A stretch of 64,000 nt of DNA, from contig JBJXHN010000011.1 of the NCBI GenBank assembly GCA_046233135.1, positions 62,001 through 126,000 of the forward strand. The letters are read 5' to 3'. How positions within the stretch are numbered: position 1 is the stretch's first letter; every line of letters begins with the position of its first letter. Shown one piece after another: positions 1-7,975 of the stretch. Made by a program: the position numbers and the translations under genes. The DNA comes from JBJXHN01 sp046233135. GTDB lineage: Bacteria > Pseudomonadota > Alphaproteobacteria > Rhodospirillales > Rhodospirillaceae. The notes under the pieces were generated by a model. That model did not search any database. It had not been told where the DNA came from and worked only from the letters and a program-made list of their open reading frames with translations.

Positions 1-1690
1 CGGCCGGATTGGCGGAGCGCATGGTGCCCCTCTCGTCGATCGTGATGATCCCATCCACCACGGTTTCAAGGATGGACGACAGTTCCCGCTCCTTGTCGGC
101 GAGTTTCAGCAAGGCGCGCTTTTGCTCGCTCACATCCAATATGACGCCTGTGAACAGAAGGCTTCCGTCGGGCTGACGGGCTGGGCGCGAATGGGCCCGC
201 CACCAGCGGGTCTCTCCGCCGACCAAAAGCCTGCCTTCGAACTCCCAGTCCCGGACCTCGGACACGGCTTCGCGAATGGTTGCTTCCCAGCGCTCGTAAT
301 CGTCGGGATGCAAGGGGAAAACGGTCCAGTCCTCGAGCAGGGCCGCCGGGGTCGCCCCAAGCAGCCCCTCGGCGTGGGGGCCGACATAGGAGAAGCCGCG
401 TTGGCCGTCCACATGCTCGACCCATTGATAGATGACCCCGGGGATCTGGCTGGCGAGGCTTCGAAACTTGGCTTCGCTTTCCCGCAGGGCTGTTTCGGCG
501 GCGAGGCGCTCTCCTACGTCGCGTAACGAGAAGAGCCTCAGGCGCTCCTTCCCCAGGGTCACATTATCCACGGACGCTTCGACATAAACGGGCTTGTCGG
601 AGCGTCTCAGGACATGCATGACACCGTCCACCGAGGCATCCAGATCGACAAAGCGGCTCAAGGGCGCGCCCAAGATCTGATCGGCGGGCAAGCCGAAAAG
701 CGTCTCGGTGGCGGTGTTCACCTCGCGCACACGATTTTCACGGTCGGTCACCACCACCCCATTGTGGGTGGCCTCGGTGAAGGTGGCCAGACGGCGCAGA
801 CGCGCGACCAGTTTCCGACGGCTGGCGTGCAGGGCCATGGTGGCAAAGGCGAGGGCGGCGGCGAAGAGGGCTCCAAGCCTGCCGATCATGTCGATTGGGG
901 TGGCGTTGGCCACCCACCCACCCTTGGGCATCGCGGCGATTTGCCAGGTTCCCCCCGGGACGGGCATGGTTTGAAGGACCGCGCTATCGTCGAACAGGGC
1001 GGGGTCACCCTTGAACACCTCGCCTTTCGCGCCGAGACCGTCCTTCCCCCGAAGTGCGAAGAGGGTGCCCCTGGCCTTCTCCGCCTCGTCGACGCTCTTC
1101 AGGAGTTGGTCGGCGTCAAGGACCAGGCTCAAAATGCCCCAGTAGGAACCATTCTCTAGAAAGACCGGCGTCCGGCTGATCATCCCCAGCCCCCCTTGCT
1201 TCAAGGTCAAGGGACCCGCGAGGATGGTCTCCTTTCGCTCGATTGCCGTTTTCACGGCCGCCCATTGTCCGGGGTTATCGGGGTAGTACATCCCCAGGAC
1301 ACTCTTGTTGCCTTCCTCCGGATAGACGTATTCGATACGATTGTTCGGCGCGACGCCGATGTTTCGAAGGTTTTGACCAAAACGGTACAGCGTGGCCAAG
1401 GCTGTCTCGATTTCTTCTGGTCGGGCGCGGGGAAAGGCGGAGACATGGGCGATCAAGCCGTTCGCCAAGTAGACGTTGGCGCTGAGTTGGAGTTGAAGGT
1501 CGGCGGCCAGTGCTGTTATTTCGCGGGAAACGGACTCCCGTTCGCTCAGCTCCATGCGATCCCGCTCGACCGTCGCCAGAAAATGAAAAAATCCGGCGAG
1601 GCCGGAAAAGACGATCAGCCCCAGGAGGACGGTCGTCCAGGAAATATCCCGACAACGAGAAACGCTTCGAGGCACATTTTCTGTTTTCAT
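1..1690 (-). CDS. Membrane-anchored PAS sensor protein, truncated by the window edge
   Basis: The reading frame is open from an ATG at 1690 to the left edge (about 563 codons) and continues outside. The start is preceded by AGGA about 8 nt upstream. Residues 17-38 form a membrane helix. A periplasmic sensing region of about 230 residues follows, resembling CHASE-type domains, then a second helix (about 268-288). A first PAS domain begins near residue 300, a second PAS/PAC follows an FRSLASQIPGVIYQW-type start, and a third PAS begins just before the edge (SSILETVVDGIITIDERG). The output domain (histidine kinase, GGDEF or chemoreceptor) lies outside the window. The family senses extracellular ligands or redox state. 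Overlapping frames on both strands are shadows. It is probably chromosomal or belongs to the element on the left, not to the ICE. Confidence 0.8.
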   Translation of the reverse strand, partial: MKTENVPRSVSRCRDISWTTVLLGLIVFSGLAGFFHFLATVERDRMELSERESVSREITALAADLQLQLSANVYLANGLIAHVSAFPRARPEEIETALATLYRFGQNLRNIGVAPNNRIEYVYPEEGNKSVLGMYYPDNPGQWAAVKTAIERKETILAGPLTLKQGGLGMISRTPVFLENGSYWGILSLVLDADQLLKSVDEAEKARGTLFALRGKDGLGAKGEVFKGDPALFDDSAVLQTMPVPGGTWQIAAMPKGGWVANATPIDMIGRLGALFAAALAFATMALHASRRKLVARLRRLATFTEATHNGVVVTDRENRVREVNTATETLFGLPADQILGAPLSRFVDLDASVDGVMHVLRRSDKPVYVEASVDNVTLGKERLRLFSLRDVGERLAAETALRESEAKFRSLASQIPGVIYQWVEHVDGQRGFSYVGPHAEGLLGATPAALLEDWTVFPLHPDDYERWEATIREAVSEVRDWEFEGRLLVGGETRWWRAHSRPARQPDGSLLFTGVILDVSEQKRALLKLADKERELSSILETVVDGIITIDERGTMRSANPA

Positions 1691-1959
1691 TATGCGAATC
1701 CTTGCGTTTCTGCGTCGCTATTTGGGCCGAGTACCAGGGCATGGATGGGCTTCCATCCGTCGAGGGACGCACTCACCGCTTCGCGAAGGTGCACAACTAA
1801 CCCGTCCGGAGGTGGATGATGGCCTCTCACCGTGGAGTGTGAGCAATCCACGTGCCAGTAATCCGATTGGATGTGACTGAACGGGTGAACTGGCCTCTGT
1901 TTGGATCGGACACCTCGGCATAGCCAGGGAGGCTTGGGGTTATCCTCACGCACAGGCTT
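1691..1959. other. Intergenic stretch with probable IS3-type left end
   Basis: No credible gene. Around 1887 a TGAACTGGCCTCTGTTTGGA stretch followed by a CGGACA motif resembles the terminal inverted repeat of IS3-family elements and lies about 70 bp upstream of the transposase orfA. No matching right end is visible within the window. Confidence 0.4.
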
Positions 1960-2490
1960 ATGTCGGATGAGTATCAGCGTATCGAAGTGATCACGGGTTT
2001 GGTGCATCGACGCCGGTGGACGACGGAGGAGAAACCTCGGATCGTCGAGGAAACCGACCAGACCGGGGAGACGGCATCGGCCGTTGCCAGACGCCATGGC
2101 GCGGCGCCCAATCTGGTGTATCGTTGGCGGCGTCTCGTGACGGAGGGTAGGGAGATGGCCGTCCGTTCCGATGAGGGGGTGACGGGTAACGGCGAGGCTC
2201 GGCGGCTCGAAGATCGGGGCCGAGAGCTGGAGCGCCGGCTTGGCCGCGACATCCTGGACGTAGAAATCCTCAAGGAGGCGCTGTCCAAGTCAGGGGTAAA
2301 AAAACAGAGTCTGCGCGCGCGGTCGCTGATCTGCCCCCAAAGAGGAGAGCCATGGAGGGGTGGAGGTCATCCCCGCCCATCTTTCAAGGGAGGTGAGGCG
2401 CTTCCCTTGCCGTCATTCATGGCGATACCGATGAAATCCGAAACTTTGCCGGCGGCGGCTCTCAGCGGATCCTTCGCCAAATGGGCATAG
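1960..2490 (+). pseudogene. IS3-family (IS2-like) transposase OrfA remnant
   Basis: The first ~120 residues match the OrfA pattern of the IS2/IS3 group: an HTH region (RRRWTTEEKPRIVEE, then AVARRHGAAPNLVYRWRR) followed by a leucine-zipper-like coiled coil (ELERRLGRDILDVEILKEAL). OrfA binds the terminal repeats and is normally joined to a DDE-carrying OrfB by frameshifting. No OrfB follows. After about position 2330 the frame runs into unrelated DNA and overlaps the 3' end of the convergent integrase gene, so the last ~50 codons are not native. The insertion sequence is therefore a truncated remnant that cannot move by itself. Confidence 0.7.
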
Positions 2491-3566
2491 CGGGCCGTGG
2501 TTTGAACCTGCGTGTGTCCCAAAAGTTTGCCAATCATGGGTAACCCCTCTCCGAGCGCGAGGGCGCCGCTGGCGTAGGAATGCCTCAGGTCATGGATCCG
2601 AACATCGGGGAGCCCGGCCTGCTCGCGGATGCGTCGCCATGGGTGTTGGAGGTCGGTCAATCTGGCTCCGTCCTTCCGTCCCGTGATGACCCAAGGATTT
2701 CCCTCGATCTTCTCGATGTCCTTGAGGACATTCGCCGCCGTTTCCCCGAAATGGACAACTTTCGCTCCGGTTTTCGAATCTGGTAGCCGGAGTTCGCGGG
2801 CGTCGAGGTCCACATGGTCCCATTGTAGCGTCATGATTTCACCCAGCCGACAGCCGGTGAGCATCAGCAGCCGGATGGCGCTCACAGCTGACTTTGTTTC
2901 CGATCCATCCGCTTCCACACTCCGGAGAACCTTTCCGAGCGCGGCGTATTCCTTAGGGGAAAGGAAGCGCTCGCGCTTTTGCTCGGGATATTTCTTCACA
3001 TGGAGGCAGGGGTTGCTGTGGTCGGGGCGCAGGCCCCAAACTTCGGCGAGATTGAACATTTTTGAAAGAACGCCGAGAGTTCTGTTGGCTTGATAGGGAA
3101 TATTGCGCAGATCGTGGTGGAATTCGGCGATGTCCCGCCTTTCGATGTCCGTCACTTTGCGAGTGCCGAGCTTGGGATCGATGAATAATTCGACCGCTCT
3201 CCTGTATTCATACTGGGTGCTTGGTTTGCATCTTACGGTCACATGCTCAGCCAGGAAGCGTTCTCCCAGGCCACGGACCGTCGGTGCTTTCCGGGCGCGT
3301 TCCGCGTCCGCGGCAGGGTCATTTCCGTTCTTCGCGTCCGAAAGGATCGCGATTGCTTTTCCCCGAGCTTGATCCACTGTAACCGGCCCGTGTCGCCCGA
3401 TGGTGATAAAGCGTTGTCGCCCCTTGACCCGGCATTTGACGACAAAGACCTTTCGCCCATTGGGATAGACCCTTAGGCCGAAACCTCGGAGTTTGTCGTC
3501 CCAGATGACCTTTGTGCGATCCGAGATCTCGGTGTGGTCGACGGTGCGCTTGGTGAGCTTTGCCAT
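2367..3566 (-). CDS. Tyrosine recombinase, P4-type phage integrase
   Basis: A 399-residue integrase. The N-terminal ~90 residues are the DUF4102-type arm-binding domain (KLRGFGLRVYPNGRKVFV). A SAM-like core-binding domain follows (about 100-190), then the catalytic domain with R240 (TGCRLGEI), H325-x-x-R328 (HDLRHSYAS), H351 and the nucleophile Y360 (TTARYAHL). All expected catalytic residues are present. The start at 3566 is chosen because GGAGGACGGAG lies directly upstream; an upstream ATG at 3626 has no such signal. The gene reads away from the tRNA-fMet fragment 200 bp away. P4-type integrases typically use the anticodon-to-3'-end part of tRNA genes as attachment site, so this enzyme probably generated the 3770-3814 junction. 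It belongs to the element lying to the left. Confidence 0.92.
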   Translation of the reverse strand: MAKLTKRTVDHTEISDRTKVIWDDKLRGFGLRVYPNGRKVFVVKCRVKGRQRFITIGRHGPVTVDQARGKAIAILSDAKNGNDPAADAERARKAPTVRGLGERFLAEHVTVRCKPSTQYEYRRAVELFIDPKLGTRKVTDIERRDIAEFHHDLRNIPYQANRTLGVLSKMFNLAEVWGLRPDHSNPCLHVKKYPEQKRERFLSPKEYAALGKVLRSVEADGSETKSAVSAIRLLMLTGCRLGEIMTLQWDHVDLDARELRLPDSKTGAKVVHFGETAANVLKDIEKIEGNPWVITGRKDGARLTDLQHPWRRIREQAGLPDVRIHDLRHSYASGALALGEGLPMIGKLLGHTQVQTTARYAHLAKDPLRAAAGKVSDFIGIAMNDGKGSASPPLKDGRG

Positions 3567-3769
3567 CTCCGTCCTCCATTCCGAACCTTCAGGTTGAACG
3601 GATCTGAAGGTTGGATGAGCTACCAAATAGCTACCATATGAAAGAGAAATTCAGCGTGTTTCAATGATAGTGAGTGCGGCGAAAAAGTCAATATTTCTTT
3701 TAATAAACAATGACATAATGCTGCGTGGCGGATGCTTGTTGCTAGGTGGGCGTAGCATGATTATTGAGA
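3567..3769. other. Attachment-site flank (arm-site region)
   Basis: AT-richer, non-coding stretch between the integrase start and the tRNA fragment. It holds a short direct repeat (AGCTACCA twice near 3620-3640) and runs of A/T. This is where integrase arm-binding sites are expected, but no site can be proved by eye. The sequence just left of 3770 is not the 5' half of a tRNA. Confidence 0.4.
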
Positions 3770-3814
3770 CTCATAACCTGAAGGCCGCAGGTTCAAATCC
3801 TGCCCCCGCAACCA
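3770..3814 (+). other. Attachment-site core: 3' half of tRNA-fMet (CAU)
   Basis: The 45 bases from the anticodon loop (CTCATAACC) through the T arm (GCAGG-TTCAAAT-CCTGC), the 3' acceptor strand CCCCGCA, discriminator A and encoded CCA match an alphaproteobacterial initiator tRNA. The 5' half is missing: the required TGCGGGG-type strand is not found upstream. This is the expected product of integration at the anticodon loop, on the side where only the 3' half remains. The element producing that topology lies to the left. The ICE to the right starts directly at the core, so two elements probably sit in tandem at one tRNA. Confidence 0.85.
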
Positions 3815-5468
3815 CTGATAACGACAAACCCGTAGCATCCGCTGCGGGTTTTGTTGTTTTTGCAGCCTTTCCAATGGCTTGCCGTTCCGTCCAATTGAGG
3901 ATCGTGCCCAGTTCACCGTGCAGCGTTGCGTAAATCTCGCCGCGTTCCGGCCCCGGTGTCAGCGAAATCTTCTCGATCAGGCCCCGCAATGTCTCCGCTG
4001 CTTCCTGCCGCTCTTCCTTGCGGTTGAGCGCCTTGGTCAGGGCAGAAACCTTCTTCGCATAGATCGCTGAGGCACTCGGCAGAATGTCCGGTGTGTCCTC
4101 TGGCGCGTCGGCCAGCAGGGCGTTCAGTTCGGTCTTGCGCGCCTCCAGCGTGTCCATCTCAGCCTTCATGCTCTCATGGAACATGCCAGCCTTGATCGCC
4201 TCGATGATGCCGCGGATCTGCTTCTCGATCTTTACCAGTTCCGCTTTCCAGGCATCGCCGCTGGAGCGGCGTTCCCGGTTCAGCCGGTTGGTCTCCTCGG
4301 CATAAGCGCGCATCGCCTCCTCAACGATCTCAGGTGCCATCATGCGGTCCTTCAGACCGGAGAGCACGCGGGCTTCCAGTTCCTCACGCGGGATCGTGCG
4401 GCTGTTTGAACAGGCACCCTTGCTGATGTGGTTCGAGCAGGCGAACCGATCAGCGCCGCGAAGCGAGTAGGGGCCTCCGCAGCAGCCGCAAAACACCAGG
4501 CCGGACAGAAGGGACTTCGGCCGACGAGTGCCGTTCAGGCGGTTCTTCTTGTGGTGCTTGCGCACGGCTTCGGTGACGTTGGCAAACTTCTCGGCGATCT
4601 CGTCCTGCCGGACACGAACGGACTGCCAGAGTTCGTCATCGACAATGCGCAGCTCCGGGACATCCTTGATGATCCAATCGGATTCCGGGTTCAGGCGTGA
4701 CACCCGCTTTCCGGTCGATGGATCTTTGATATAACGAAGCCGGTTCCAGATCAGACGGCCGATATAGAGTTCATTGTTGACCAGCCCCGTGCCGCGCTTC
4801 ACATGGCCGCGGATGGTGGTGTCGCTCCAGAGCTTGCCAGCCGGACCCGGGACACCCTCCTCATTCAAGGTGCGGGCGATTGTGCGCGGACCCACGCCGG
4901 CGGCAAACTCGCGGAAAATGCGCCGGACAACATTCGCCTCGGCTTCGTTGATCTCCCGATCCCCGCGAATGGGATCACCGCGCGCATCGAGCTGTTTGAC
5001 GACATTGTAGCCAAAGCACAGGCCGCCACCCGATTTGCCGTCCTCGACGCGGCCTCGAATGCCGCGATGGGTTTTGGCAGCGAGGTCTTTCAGGAACAGC
5101 GCGTTCATCGTGCCCTTGAGGCCGACATGCAACTCGCTGATCTCGCCCTCGGACAGCGTGACAATCGGAACGCCAGCAAATTTGAGGTGCTTGTAGAAGG
5201 TGGCGACGTCAGCCTGGTCACGACTGATGCGATCCAGTGCCTCTGCCAGCACAACGTCGAACTGTCCTGCCTGTGCGTCCTGCAGGAGTGCCTGAATGCC
5301 GGGGCGGAGGATCATGCTCGCGCCTGAGATGCCAGCATCCTTGTAGGTGCCGACGATCTTCCACTTCTCGCGCTTCGCCTGTTCGCGGCAGATGCGGAGC
5401 TGGTCCTCGATCGAAGCTTCGCGCTGATGGTCGGAAGAATATCGGGCATAGAGCGCAACGCGGGTCAT
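3771..5468 (-). CDS. Large serine recombinase (site-specific integrase/resolvase family)
   Basis: A 565-residue protein. The N-terminal resolvase domain (1-150) has YARYSSDHQ with the likely nucleophile Ser11 and the RISRDQAD motif. A 'recombinase' domain follows (FGYNVVK ... GPRTIARTLNEEGVPGP), then a zinc ribbon (CGCCGGPYSLR ... CSNHISKGACSNSRTI) and a coiled-coil C-terminus, as in large serine integrases. The start at 5468 has AAAGGA upstream and follows the Phd-like gene by 37 bp, so the two are probably co-transcribed. The last residues (GAGFEPAAFRL) and the stop TGA are encoded by the antisense strand of the tRNA-fMet fragment, and the codons just before by its terminator. The enzyme probably moves the ICE or resolves it; which of the two recombinases is active cannot be told from sequence. 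Confidence 0.93.
   Translation of the reverse strand: MTRVALYARYSSDHQREASIEDQLRICREQAKREKWKIVGTYKDAGISGASMILRPGIQALLQDAQAGQFDVVLAEALDRISRDQADVATFYKHLKFAGVPIVTLSEGEISELHVGLKGTMNALFLKDLAAKTHRGIRGRVEDGKSGGGLCFGYNVVKQLDARGDPIRGDREINEAEANVVRRIFREFAAGVGPRTIARTLNEEGVPGPAGKLWSDTTIRGHVKRGTGLVNNELYIGRLIWNRLRYIKDPSTGKRVSRLNPESDWIIKDVPELRIVDDELWQSVRVRQDEIAEKFANVTEAVRKHHKKNRLNGTRRPKSLLSGLVFCGCCGGPYSLRGADRFACSNHISKGACSNSRTIPREELEARVLSGLKDRMMAPEIVEEAMRAYAEETNRLNRERRSSGDAWKAELVKIEKQIRGIIEAIKAGMFHESMKAEMDTLEARKTELNALLADAPEDTPDILPSASAIYAKKVSALTKALNRKEERQEAAETLRGLIEKISLTPGPERGEIYATLHGELGTILNWTERQAIGKAAKTTKPAADATGLSLSVVAGAGFEPAAFRL
3826..3861 (+). terminator. Rho-independent terminator behind the tRNA-fMet fragment
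   Basis: The arms AAACCCGTAGC (3826-3836) and GCTGCGGGTTT (3841-3851), with one G-T pair and a 4-nt loop, are followed by a T-rich run. It is placed and oriented as the tRNA gene's terminator but lies inside the 3' end of the recombinase gene on the other strand. The ICE therefore carries both the tRNA end and its terminator. Confidence 0.7.
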
Positions 5469-5505
5469 ATCGGCAGTCCTTTCAAGCTCCGTGTGAGGGG
5501 GCGAG

Positions 5506-5706
5506 TTAATTCTGTTCAGGTTCGGAGGCGGCTTCGACGGCTTTGCCGCTGCGCTGCGCCGCTGCCAGCAACTCGTCATATTGGGCGGCCGACATCAGCA
5601 CAAACTCGCGCCGGCCATGTCGCGTGATCTCTACCGGCTCACGATGAGACTCGTTCAGATACTGTCCGAACTTGCGCTGGAATTCGAGGGATGTTGTGGT
5701 TGGCAT
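5506..5706 (-). CDS. Phd/YefM-type antitoxin-like repressor without a toxin
   Basis: A 66-residue protein of the Phd/YefM type: TTTSLEFQRKFGQYLNESHREPVEITRHGRREFVLMSAAQYDELLAAA has the usual N-terminal DNA-binding fold and the 'ITRHGR..FVLMS..EYD' pattern. The start at 5706 has CTGGAG seven bases upstream; an upstream in-frame ATG at 5781 would swallow the operator. No toxin gene (Doc, YoeB, RelE) is next to it: upstream is a 64-residue unknown, downstream the recombinase. Phd proteins repress their own promoters, and a perfect palindrome lies in front of this gene. It may therefore act mainly as a repressor of the recombinase operon. Confidence 0.8.
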   Translation of the reverse strand: MPTTTSLEFQRKFGQYLNESHREPVEITRHGRREFVLMSAAQYDELLAAAQRSGKAVEAASEPEQN

Positions 5707-5739
5707 CGCAGACTCCAGGAGAATGGGTCCGCTTATAAA

Positions 5740-5756
5740 ATACGTGTTACACGTAT
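5740..5756. promoter_or_regulatory. Perfect 17-bp palindrome, probable Phd-type operator
   Basis: ATACGTGT-T-ACACGTAT is a perfect inverted repeat 34 bp upstream of the Phd-like start. A TTATAA sequence next to it on the minus strand could be the -10 box. Position and symmetry fit an autoregulatory operator controlling the repressor and the recombinase behind it. Confidence 0.65.
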
Positions 5757-5777
5757 AAATGCAAGAGGAATTGCAAA

Positions 5778-5972
5778 TCAACTACGAAGGTGGTGTTGAG
5801 CTTTGCGTTCCGCTGCCAGCTTCCGCTCGAACTGCTCGCGGGCGATCTGGCGACCGATCAGGCGAGCCAGCGACATCAAGGCAGCGTCTTTGCGCGCGGG
5901 ATCATTCCGGTCCGTTTCCGGTCCGGTCGAGGCTGTAACCTCGATGCTGATCCTGTTTCGCTTGACCGCCAT
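5778..5972 (-). CDS. Small basic protein of unknown function
   Basis: A 64-residue protein (MAVKRNRISIEVTASTG..., ending in a basic helix REQFERKLAAERKAQHHLRS). The start at 5972 is chosen for TTGGAGACG directly upstream; an in-frame ATG at 6011 lacks a ribosome-binding site. The N-terminus could be a beta-strand and the C-terminal 35 residues a charged amphipathic helix, so DNA binding is possible. I do not recognise a named family. It is separated from the Phd-like start by 71 bp that hold the palindromic operator. Confidence 0.6.
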   Translation of the reverse strand: MAVKRNRISIEVTASTGPETDRNDPARKDAALMSLARLIGRQIAREQFERKLAAERKAQHHLRS

Positions 5973-6129
5973 CGTCTCCAAAATCCCATCCCCGGAAAGG
6001 GGCTGGGGCAATGGAACCGCGGAATGTCAGCGTAGGGAAGGTCTCGGGAAACGCTGTGCGGCGAATGGGATGCTTTGGCGTAGAAAAGGGACGGGTCGGT
6101 TGGTGGCGATGTACTCCACTATCGCTCTG

Positions 6130-6912
6130 TTAGTCGGTTCGGGGCATTATTTGTGCTAGTTCATCGGTGGGACTCGTCTTGTAAGCATCGCAAAGATGGA
6201 AAAGCTGCAGTCCGACCGACTTCCGCAGCGTCGCTAGCGCATCTCTAAACCGCAACCAACTGGGGTTTCCGCTGTCGCAACGTAGCGTCACCAAGTCGAT
6301 TTCCTCGACTTGAACGAAGAACGTCAGGATCGTTTTCGTCAATGATTGGAGTACCTGATCCAGTTCGCTACCTTGGGGTAGCCCCCTTCGTAAATCAAGT
6401 AACCTGAACCGCAGACGGTCCAGCGATTGGCGAACCCGGTCGGGAAACTCTGCGTCAAACGACTCCCAGAGTGCGCGATGGTCCTCAAATTCTGAGACTA
6501 TGTCCTTCGCAAGCTGGGGCGCCTGTTGCCGTGTCTGCAAAAGCACGAGGCTTTGCGCATAGCCTTTCGTGCGAACCTCCGCGATCAGCGCCTCATGGTC
6601 ACGTTTCCACTGACGGAGAAGTTCGGGCTTGTGAGGCGAAGCATCTTTATCAACGATGTCACCGCATTCCCTACAAAGCCACAAGCCGTTTGAGATGTGC
6701 TTGCGCTGTTCAGGAGTTTGGTTCTTATCGTAGCGCGGCCCGTTGCTTGCGGCGGCCCTTATGTGAGCGGCATGACCGGTTCTCAGGCTCTTCGCCTGAT
6801 CCGAATGTGGCCCCGCAGTCAACTTCAGGCAGTCAGGATTCGAACAGAAGTACGCAGCTCGTTCTGCAAGTGTTTGTTTGGTTCTGGGTGAGAACTCATC
6901 TCGCGCGCCCAT
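6130..6912 (-). CDS. HNH-type nuclease domain with helical C-terminal domain
   Basis: A 260-residue protein. The first ~110 residues are a zinc-bound HNH-like nuclease domain: C23-x4-C28, GHAAHI (H47, H50), the conserved Asn of ISNGLWLC (N75), C80-x2-C83 and D90, then WKRDHE. It matches the common 'GxAAHI...NGIWLCxxC...D' HNH pattern found in many defence proteins. Residues 120-260 are predicted helical with no motif I recognise. The start has GAGAAG upstream. It is the last gene of the leftward defence block, 109 bp after the HEPN gene. It could be a separate system or the effector for the genes before it. Confidence 0.85.
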   Translation of the reverse strand: MGARDEFSPRTKQTLAERAAYFCSNPDCLKLTAGPHSDQAKSLRTGHAAHIRAAASNGPRYDKNQTPEQRKHISNGLWLCRECGDIVDKDASPHKPELLRQWKRDHEALIAEVRTKGYAQSLVLLQTRQQAPQLAKDIVSEFEDHRALWESFDAEFPDRVRQSLDRLRFRLLDLRRGLPQGSELDQVLQSLTKTILTFFVQVEEIDLVTLRCDSGNPSWLRFRDALATLRKSVGLQLFHLCDAYKTSPTDELAQIMPRTD

Positions 6913-7021
6913 AGTCTTCTCCTTCGGCCGCTCCGTGGCAGCTAGTTTTCTTTAGGGCTCTCTCCACCGCTCTCCGCAGCGCATCAATGGTGTATCGGGC
7001 CAAGTTACCTTGAGCCGACTA

Positions 7022-7975
7022 TTAACGCTCGTTATTGTCGTCTTCGTAGTCGGACCAATCGTCAGCGGGAGCATAGTATTCTGCTGCATCGTAGGTCTGA
7101 GTCTTCTTGTATCGATCGCTGAGCCCCACTGCGGCGAGTTTGGAGAGGCCAGCAATCTTGAGGCCGCAGGCTACGCATTCAAAATGCGTCGGGAGATACT
7201 CCTGTGTCTCGATGATTTCGTCGTCGTCGAGCTTCTGCGTTGGGGCCGAAACCGGCTCTCCCAGCACAAGTGCGGTCGACGCACATGACGGACAGTCGAC
7301 TCTATGACCGCTTTGACGGGTGGCCCACACTGACGCCTGCGTTTGCAGCGTCGCGCGCTCGTGTTCTGGCTTGGCGTTCCAGACCTTCTTGTGCGCCTCA
7401 ACGTCCCCCCTCACGGCTTTCGCACTCTCATCTGCAGCTGCATCGATCAGCTTCCTAGCAACCTCCGCTTCGTCTTCGCCAAGAAGCTCATCGAGTGGGA
7501 TGCCCATTGACGTCAGAAGGATTTGGCAAGTCTGATAGAATCTTGGTTGCCAGGTCGATCCCCTAATTCCCTCGAATGCGAGTTCGCCAGTATGAAGCTC
7601 GGCATTGCGCTTGCCGGTATGCACGACACCGAAGCTCTCATGCTCCTTGGTGAACTCCGGCAGTATCCCTGAAAGGCGTTTGAACACCTCGCTGATTGCG
7701 ATGGATCTCGGCGAGAACCTCTCTTCGAACGGAGTGAAGCCAAGCGAAAAATAGAGATTCGACCCATTTTTATCGGCTTCTGCAAGCAGCGCGGGGCTTA
7801 CATTTGCCAGAGCGGCGCGGGCAAGAAATTCTAGAGCGAGGCTCGACCAGAGGGCGTATTCCCATTTATCGCTGTCATATTCATCCATGTTCTGGATGTA
7901 GCGCACAGCCTTCGCGTAGAGTGCCTCCGGGTCGAAGGTTGCCGGCGTTGCGCCCGGCTTGATTGTCGTCTTCAT
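7022..7975 (-). CDS. Probable HEPN ribonuclease-like protein with C-terminal zinc ribbon
   Basis: A 317-residue protein. The N-terminal half is helical (KWEYALWSSLALEFLARAAL resembles the first HEPN helices) and holds R123-N-A-E-L-H128, the R-N-x3-H form of the HEPN RNase motif. The C-terminal half has a CPSC (228-231) and a CVAC (267-270) pair that can make a zinc ribbon, then an acidic tail (DDWSDYEDDNNER). HEPN proteins are usually RNA-cleaving effectors of defence and toxin systems; the assignment here is by motif only. The start codon overlaps the TauD-like stop by 4 bp (ATGA), so the two are translated together. I know of no described system with this pair. Confidence 0.75.
   Translation of the reverse strand: MKTTIKPGATPATFDPEALYAKAVRYIQNMDEYDSDKWEYALWSSLALEFLARAALANVSPALLAEADKNGSNLYFSLGFTPFEERFSPRSIAISEVFKRLSGILPEFTKEHESFGVVHTGKRNAELHTGELAFEGIRGSTWQPRFYQTCQILLTSMGIPLDELLGEDEAEVARKLIDAAADESAKAVRGDVEAHKKVWNAKPEHERATLQTQASVWATRQSGHRVDCPSCASTALVLGEPVSAPTQKLDDDEIIETQEYLPTHFECVACGLKIAGLSKLAAVGLSDRYKKTQTYDAAEYYAPADDWSDYEDDNNER

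Noticed and set aside
1..1690. Several 60-180-codon open frames on both strands over the sensor gene
   Set aside because: A continuous minus-strand frame with membrane helices and PAS domains spans the whole stretch; the others are shadows of high-GC coding DNA.
3770..3814. A functional tRNA gene
   Set aside because: Only the 3' half is present; no 5' acceptor strand, D arm or 5' anticodon strand is found upstream.
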